DNA of 59,329 nucleotides from assembly GCA_944321345.1 (NCBI GenBank), contig CALUKY010000017.1, forward strand, positions 1-59,329, given 5' to 3'. Position 1 is the stretch's first letter. Every line of letters begins with the position of its first letter. Under the pieces are notes generated by a model. It made no database searches. It was not told the origin of the DNA and saw only the letters and a list, made by a program, of their open reading frames with translations. Of this stretch, positions 55,164 through 59,329 are shown in pieces. Source of the stretch: an uncultured Paraprevotella sp. GTDB taxonomy: Bacteria > Bacteroidota > Bacteroidia > Bacteroidales > Bacteroidaceae. A program made the translations under genes and the position numbers.

Positions 55164-56471
55164 ATGAAAGGAACGCAAATCAAATCCACACTGACCGCTC
55201 TGTTCCTGCTGTTGGTATTGCCTTTAGGCATTTGTGCCGACTCTCTGACCGAGAAACTGGAACAGATCAAAAGCATCAACAACATCCGGCCGCTGAAAAG
55301 TAGTAAGTTTAAGGAAAAATATCTCGTGAATTTCAACCATCCGGTAGACTACAAAGACAGTAGTGCCGGCCGTTTTAACCAGCGTGTTGTCATTTCTCAC
55401 ACCGGATACGACCGTCCGACAGTAATCGTGACCGAAGGCTACGGTGGCAGTTATGCCCAGAACGAGAACTACACAGAAGAGTTGGCCGAGATTCTTCAGG
55501 CCAATCTGATTCACGTGGAATACCGTTATTTTGAGGAATCAACCCCGTCACCCTGCCAGTGGCAATACCTCACCGTATGGAATTCTCTGAATGACCTGCA
55601 CGAAATCGTAACGGCGCTCAAAGAAATCTATCCCAAGAAATGGCTGGCAACCGGAATCAGTAAGGGTGGTATGACTACGATCTTCTACCGTGCCTACTTC
55701 CCGAACGATGTAGAAGTTTCTGTACCTTATGTTGCTCCGTTCAACAAGGCTGTTGAAGACGGACGTCATGAGAAATTCCTGGAACACCAGGTAGGAACTC
55801 CTATGGAACGCGCCTGCATTCTGGACTTCCAGAAAGCTCTGCTCAAGCGCAAGGCAGCCATCATGCCTCTGTTCCGCAGTCACTGTGAAAAAAACAATTA
55901 TAAGTACAACATTTCTCTGGAAGATGTATATGACTACTGTGTGCTGGAATTCCCGTTTGCCTTCTGGCAGTGGGGCAAGGATGTACACATTCTTCCAGAT
56001 GCCAACGGTGGCAGTGACGAAGAAATGCTGAAGGCTTTGGTTGCTCATTCCTCACCGGACTATTTCCAATACGAAACTTCCAGCAAATCATTCTATGTAC
56101 AGGCTGCCCGCGAATTGGGATATTACGGTTACGACGTGCGACCGTTGCGCCCTTACATTGGTCTCAAGACTGCGGAGAATTATCTGAATGACGTCATGCT
56201 CCCGAAAGAACTGCAAGGCATCAAGTTCGACAAGACCCTTTACCGCCATACCCGCAAGTTCCTGAAAAAAGAAGACTGCAAGATGATGTTCATCTATGGC
56301 GAAAACGACCCTTGGACCGCTTCGGGTGTAAACACCTGGCTGGATTTCTCCAAGAAGAAGAACATGAAACTGTTCATCGACCCTACAGGCTCACATATTT
56401 CCCGCATCGGCACCATGCCGGCCACACAGCGTGAGGAGGCAATCCGAATCCTCAAAGAGTGGATGAAATAA
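55164..56471 (+). CDS. S37-type (PS-10) serine peptidase, exported
   Basis: A 435-residue secreted alpha/beta-hydrolase peptidase. The ATG at 55164 opens a signal peptide (KGTQIKSTLTALFLLLVLPL then GICA); an upstream TTG in frame is less likely. The nucleophile serine lies in GISKGGM, the acid in ENDPWTASG and the histidine in GSHISRIGTM. The family removes tripeptides or short peptides from protein N-termini. A terminator follows 5 nt after the stop. Confidence 0.82.
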   Translation: MKGTQIKSTLTALFLLLVLPLGICADSLTEKLEQIKSINNIRPLKSSKFKEKYLVNFNHPVDYKDSSAGRFNQRVVISHTGYDRPTVIVTEGYGGSYAQNENYTEELAEILQANLIHVEYRYFEESTPSPCQWQYLTVWNSLNDLHEIVTALKEIYPKKWLATGISKGGMTTIFYRAYFPNDVEVSVPYVAPFNKAVEDGRHEKFLEHQVGTPMERACILDFQKALLKRKAAIMPLFRSHCEKNNYKYNISLEDVYDYCVLEFPFAFWQWGKDVHILPDANGGSDEEMLKALVAHSSPDYFQYETSSKSFYVQAARELGYYGYDVRPLRPYIGLKTAENYLNDVMLPKELQGIKFDKTLYRHTRKFLKKEDCKMMFIYGENDPWTASGVNTWLDFSKKKNMKLFIDPTGSHISRIGTMPATQREEAIRILKEWMK

Positions 56472-56473
56472 AC

Positions 56474-56507
56474 AGAAAGCTGCCTCACGAAGGCAGCTTT
56501 CCTTCTT
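56474..56507 (+). terminator. Terminator after the S37-type peptidase gene
   Basis: AAAGCTGCC (56476-56484) pairs with GGCAGCTTT (56492-56500), followed by a pyrimidine-rich CCTTCTTCTT. Confidence 0.75.
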
Positions 56508-56567
56508 CTTGCTATCCCTCACTTATTCCGTAACCTATAAACCGATATCTATAACACCTTATTCGTT

Positions 56568-59051
56568 ATGTTTGCACGTACATTCCGGGGCATTGCTTTC
56601 GCCTGCTGTACCCTTTGCAGTACTTATGCAGCAAAGCCTCACCTCCAACACCAAATGGTTTCAGAAGCTCGCTTCCCTCACCAACCTCATTTTTCTTTAA
56701 CCGGTAACAGCATGGAGATGCCTGACGCACTCCCGGCAGTTCCAGAAGTTAAAATCACAGCCAAAGAAAATCCGCCACACGAACCGCTCACCTTATGGTA
56801 CAAAGAACCCGCAACCAATTGGGTTACCCAGGCACTTCCCATCGGAGGCGGTGATTTTGGGGCCATGATCTTTGGCGGAATAGCTCAAGACCGTATTCAG
56901 TTCAATCACAAGACGCTTTGGAAAGGCAGCGCCAAGACCGGTGATTTGGGATCATATCTGAATTTTGGAGAGCTCTATATTACAAATCAGGAAAGTGCAC
57001 CGGCATCAGACTATCAGCGCAGTCTGAATCTGAAAGAAGCCATCGCCCAAGTGGAATATACCCAAAACGGCATTGATTTCCGCAAAGAATATCTGGCCAG
57101 CTATCCCAACAAAGTAATCGCCATACGCTATACGACTTCAAAGGGACACCCGCTGAACCTGAAACTACAGCTCATCAATGTTCAAGGTGACGGAACTGCC
57201 TATTCCACCGAAGGCGCCGCATTCAGCGGTCAGCTGGCCAACGGTATGCATTACCGGGCGCAATTGAGTTTCGAGCAGAAAGGAGGAAAGGTCACAGCAA
57301 CCGCTTCGGGCATCCAAGTCTCCAATGCCCGTGAACTGATCCTTTATCTGGCTTGCGACACGGATTTTGATCCTCTGGCTCCAAACCATATGACCGGAAA
57401 CGCCCAAGAATTGGAAAGCCGGATACAGCAACGGCTCACCGATGCACAAGAGATGGGATACAGCCGCATCCGGAAAAAGCATATCGACGATTATGCAACG
57501 TTGTTCAATCGCGTTGACTTCAGCCTGAAGCTGGCCGATTTCAAGGCATCCACTCCTACATTATTAGAGAAACAGCACGAAAATACCTCTTATAGTGCCG
57601 CTCTGGACATGCTTGCCTTTCAATACGGACGTTATCTCACCATCGCGTCATCGCGCGGCGTAGCTCTCCCCTCCAATCTGCAAGGAATCTGGAACAAAGA
57701 CGGCAATGCCACTCAAAATGCCGTTTGGGCCTCGGACATCCATGCCAACATCAATGTACAGATGAACTACTGGCCTGCAGAACCGACCAACTTGAGCGAA
57801 TGCCACCTGCCCTTCCTGCAATATATCTACAACGAAGCCATGCGCCCTAACGGCACCTGGCAACAAAATGCCCGTGATCTGGGGATCCGTTCCGGATGGG
57901 TAGTACATACTGCCGGAAACATCTTCGGAGGTGCAAGTATGTATAAAGCCGGAAAATACTCGGTAGCCAACGCCTGGTTCTGCGAACATCTCTGGCAGCA
58001 CTTCCTGTATACCTGCGACACGATCTTCCTGCGCCAGATGGCTTTACCCGTCATGAAATCCACCTGTGAGTTCTGGTTTGAGCGACTGGTCGAAGCTACA
58101 GACGGAACCTTGGAGTGTCCTTACGAATATTCTCCCGAACAGGGACGCATACAAAACGCCACGGCACACGGACAGCAACTGGTAACGCAACTCTTCCTTA
58201 ACACACTCGATGCACTGGATGCTGCCGGCGAAACGGAAAACGATGCCTTCCGGCAGACCTTAAAAGAGAAGTTGGCACGCATAGACCGCGGCCTGCGCGT
58301 AAATTCCAAAGGCGAGCTGCGCGAGTGGAAATATCAGGAGAACACTCCCAACCAACCGGCCAATCAGAATCATTTTGCCAATGACGAAGCCAACGTATGG
58401 CAAGGACACCGGCACACCTCACATCTGGTAGCCCTCTATCCGGGCTTTGAGATTGATCCGGGAAAGAATGATACCATTTTCAAGGCTGCCGTGCAATCTT
58501 TAAAGGACAGAGGAGAAACCGGTACGGGATGGGCACTGGCCTGGCGCATCGCTCTGTGGTCACGCGCCCGAAATGCCCAGAAAGCCTACACCTTCCTGAG
58601 AAAGTTCACGACACACACCGACGCACTTTCCTACAACTGGTACGGCGGTCTCTACGACAATATGCTCGATGCTCACGCCACTTCCGTATTCCAGATTGAA
58701 GGAAACTTCGGCGCCACCGCCGGTATGGCCGAAATGTTGCTGCAAAGCCGACCGGATTCCATGGTATTGCTTCCTGCTCTGCCACAGGCGTGGTCTGAAG
58801 GTTCTATAAAAGGGTTAAGGGCCATCGGCAATTTTGAACTGGATTTGGAATGGAAGAATCACCAGTTATGCCGCCTGCATCTCCGTTCCGGCTCGGGAAA
58901 GCCTGCAGTTCTCGCCTACCCTGGTATTGAAAATGCCCGAATCAAAGCAAACGGAAAAAGATTCAAAGGCCAAAAAGAATGCGGCAAGAATCGCCTTATT
59001 CTGGAAACTAAAGCCGGCAAAGAATATGTCCTGACCTGGGAAGACAAGTAA
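56568..59051 (+). CDS. GH95 family glycoside hydrolase (alpha-L-fucosidase type)
   Basis: An 827-residue exported enzyme (signal-like N-terminus MFARTFRGIAFACCTLCSTY then AAK). The family start PATNWVTQALPIGGGDFGAM lies near residue 81, the conserved asparagine motif is ANINVQMNYWPAEP (about 393-406), SPEQGR (522-527) probably holds the general acid E524, and HLVALYPG lies near 619. GH95 enzymes cleave alpha-1,2-linked L-fucose (or some L-galactose) by inversion. The motif usually read FQIDGNFG is here FQIEGNFG, with E711. No SusC/SusD pair is adjacent, so the gene looks solitary. Substrate is unproven. Confidence 0.87.
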   Translation: MFARTFRGIAFACCTLCSTYAAKPHLQHQMVSEARFPHQPHFSLTGNSMEMPDALPAVPEVKITAKENPPHEPLTLWYKEPATNWVTQALPIGGGDFGAMIFGGIAQDRIQFNHKTLWKGSAKTGDLGSYLNFGELYITNQESAPASDYQRSLNLKEAIAQVEYTQNGIDFRKEYLASYPNKVIAIRYTTSKGHPLNLKLQLINVQGDGTAYSTEGAAFSGQLANGMHYRAQLSFEQKGGKVTATASGIQVSNARELILYLACDTDFDPLAPNHMTGNAQELESRIQQRLTDAQEMGYSRIRKKHIDDYATLFNRVDFSLKLADFKASTPTLLEKQHENTSYSAALDMLAFQYGRYLTIASSRGVALPSNLQGIWNKDGNATQNAVWASDIHANINVQMNYWPAEPTNLSECHLPFLQYIYNEAMRPNGTWQQNARDLGIRSGWVVHTAGNIFGGASMYKAGKYSVANAWFCEHLWQHFLYTCDTIFLRQMALPVMKSTCEFWFERLVEATDGTLECPYEYSPEQGRIQNATAHGQQLVTQLFLNTLDALDAAGETENDAFRQTLKEKLARIDRGLRVNSKGELREWKYQENTPNQPANQNHFANDEANVWQGHRHTSHLVALYPGFEIDPGKNDTIFKAAVQSLKDRGETGTGWALAWRIALWSRARNAQKAYTFLRKFTTHTDALSYNWYGGLYDNMLDAHATSVFQIEGNFGATAGMAEMLLQSRPDSMVLLPALPQAWSEGSIKGLRAIGNFELDLEWKNHQLCRLHLRSGSGKPAVLAYPGIENARIKANGKRFKGQKECGKNRLILETKAGKEYVLTWEDK

Positions 59052-59123
59052 AAACCGTAAAAGGTGGAGCCAAATCCAAAGTGAATCGGCCTCTATGAAA
59101 GGCTATCTCTTGTAAATTCCCAA

Positions 59124-59180
59124 TATAGAACGAGCCTTATCATAATCTCAAAAAGAATTATGATAAGGCTCGTTTCTATA
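59124..59180. terminator. Strong bidirectional hairpin after the GH95 gene
   Basis: AACGAGCCTTATCATAAT pairs with ATTATGATAAGGCTCGTT around a short A-rich loop (CTCAAAAAGA), with further pairing outside. It is likely the terminator of the GH95 gene and also marks the boundary with the presumed insertion sequence. Confidence 0.8.
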
Positions 59181-59192
59181 TACATATAAATA

Positions 59193-59329
59193 ACGTGAGT
59201 TTGATGAATTATAAGTAGTTGTAAAATTGGTGATTAGCGAAAATTGTTGTATCTTTATAGTGCTGAATTACAAAGAATTACAAACAATAATCGCTATGAT
59301 CACCGAAAGCAAAGTTATAGAATTATTTT
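59193..59329 (+). mobile_element. Possible left end of an IS982-like insertion sequence (cut by the window edge)
   Basis: The stretch starting ACGTGAGTTTGATGAATTAT is followed by a short leader and then a new coding start at 59296 (MITESKVIELF), which recalls IS982-type transposases. Neither the right end nor target-site duplications are in the window, so the exact boundary and family remain tentative. Confidence 0.4.
59296..59329 (+). CDS. Transposase N-terminus, IS982-like (partial)
   Basis: Eleven codons only, MITESKVIELF, then the window ends. The opening pattern resembles the start of IS982-family DDE transposases from Bacteroidales. Too short to be certain. Confidence 0.4.
   Translation, partial: MITESKVIELF

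Overview
The window looks like chromosomal DNA of a gut Bacteroidales bacterium, most likely Bacteroides or Phocaeicola. Three things point there. Many genes are preceded by the Bacteroidetes -7 promoter box TAnnTTTG, several with a TTTG-like -33 box 19-20 nt upstream. The F-type ATP synthase operon has the Bacteroidales order atpD-atpC-X-atpB-atpE-atpF-atpH-atpA-atpG. The family content is also typical: SusD-less TonB receptor, DUF6377-type regulator, DUF5074 lipoproteins, GH36, GH95, PPi-dependent phosphofructokinase, HU-CCDC81/SPOR protein and Tex. All functions are inferred from sequence motifs and remembered families; no searches were run.

Layout. 1-3.6 kb: the 5' end of panB, a divergent long-chain acyl-CoA synthetase, and the rRNA methyltransferase rlmD. 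3.85-4.2 kb: four tandem tRNA-Arg genes (two ACG, two TCT) behind a near-perfect promoter. 4.3-6.4 kb: ugd and a translationally coupled lipoprotein (minus strand). 6.6-11.1 kb: a plus-strand run of an HU-like/SPOR membrane protein, a zinc-ribbon FHA protein, tex and a Cof-type HAD phosphatase. 11.3-16 kb: a minus-strand unit with a 1,522-residue secreted protein carrying a T9SS-like C-terminal domain, followed 10 nt later by a 47-residue peptide with its own terminator. 16.6-17.9 kb: a CobW/COG0523 GTPase with a His/Cys repeat linker. 18.2-24.6 kb: a TonB receptor and GH36 alpha-galactosidase operon, divergent from a membrane-tethered TPR/HTH regulator. 24.7-28 kb: a cobalamin riboswitch, about 350 nt of further leader, then two tandem YncE/DUF5074 lipoproteins resembling the B12-capturing BtuG family, with no BtuB.

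28.2-35.4 kb: the nine-gene ATP synthase operon, with a LysR gene starting divergently from overlapping promoter boxes. 36.7-42.1 kb: two FadL/OmpP1-like outer-membrane proteins, a Tyr/Trp/Gly-rich secreted protein and prmA. 42.3-44.9 kb: a membrane-anchored GH25 muramidase and the PPi-dependent phosphofructokinase. 45.1-48.8 kb: a coupled trio of a small helical protein, a PlsC-like acyltransferase and a large cell-wall amidase with a golvesin-like insertion. 48.9-55.1 kb: a hypothetical protein, a YgiQ-type radical SAM protein, an EFR1-type flavodoxin/ferredoxin, menA, ettA and a SUI1/YciH factor. 55.2-59.3 kb: an S37-type serine peptidase, a GH95 enzyme, a strong hairpin, and the first codons of what may be an IS982-type transposase at the right edge.

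Most of the window is conserved housekeeping sequence. The accessory parts most worth attention are the riboswitch/BtuG-like locus, the giant protein with its co-encoded micropeptide, the SusD-less alpha-galactoside unit, and the split amidase/golvesin protein.
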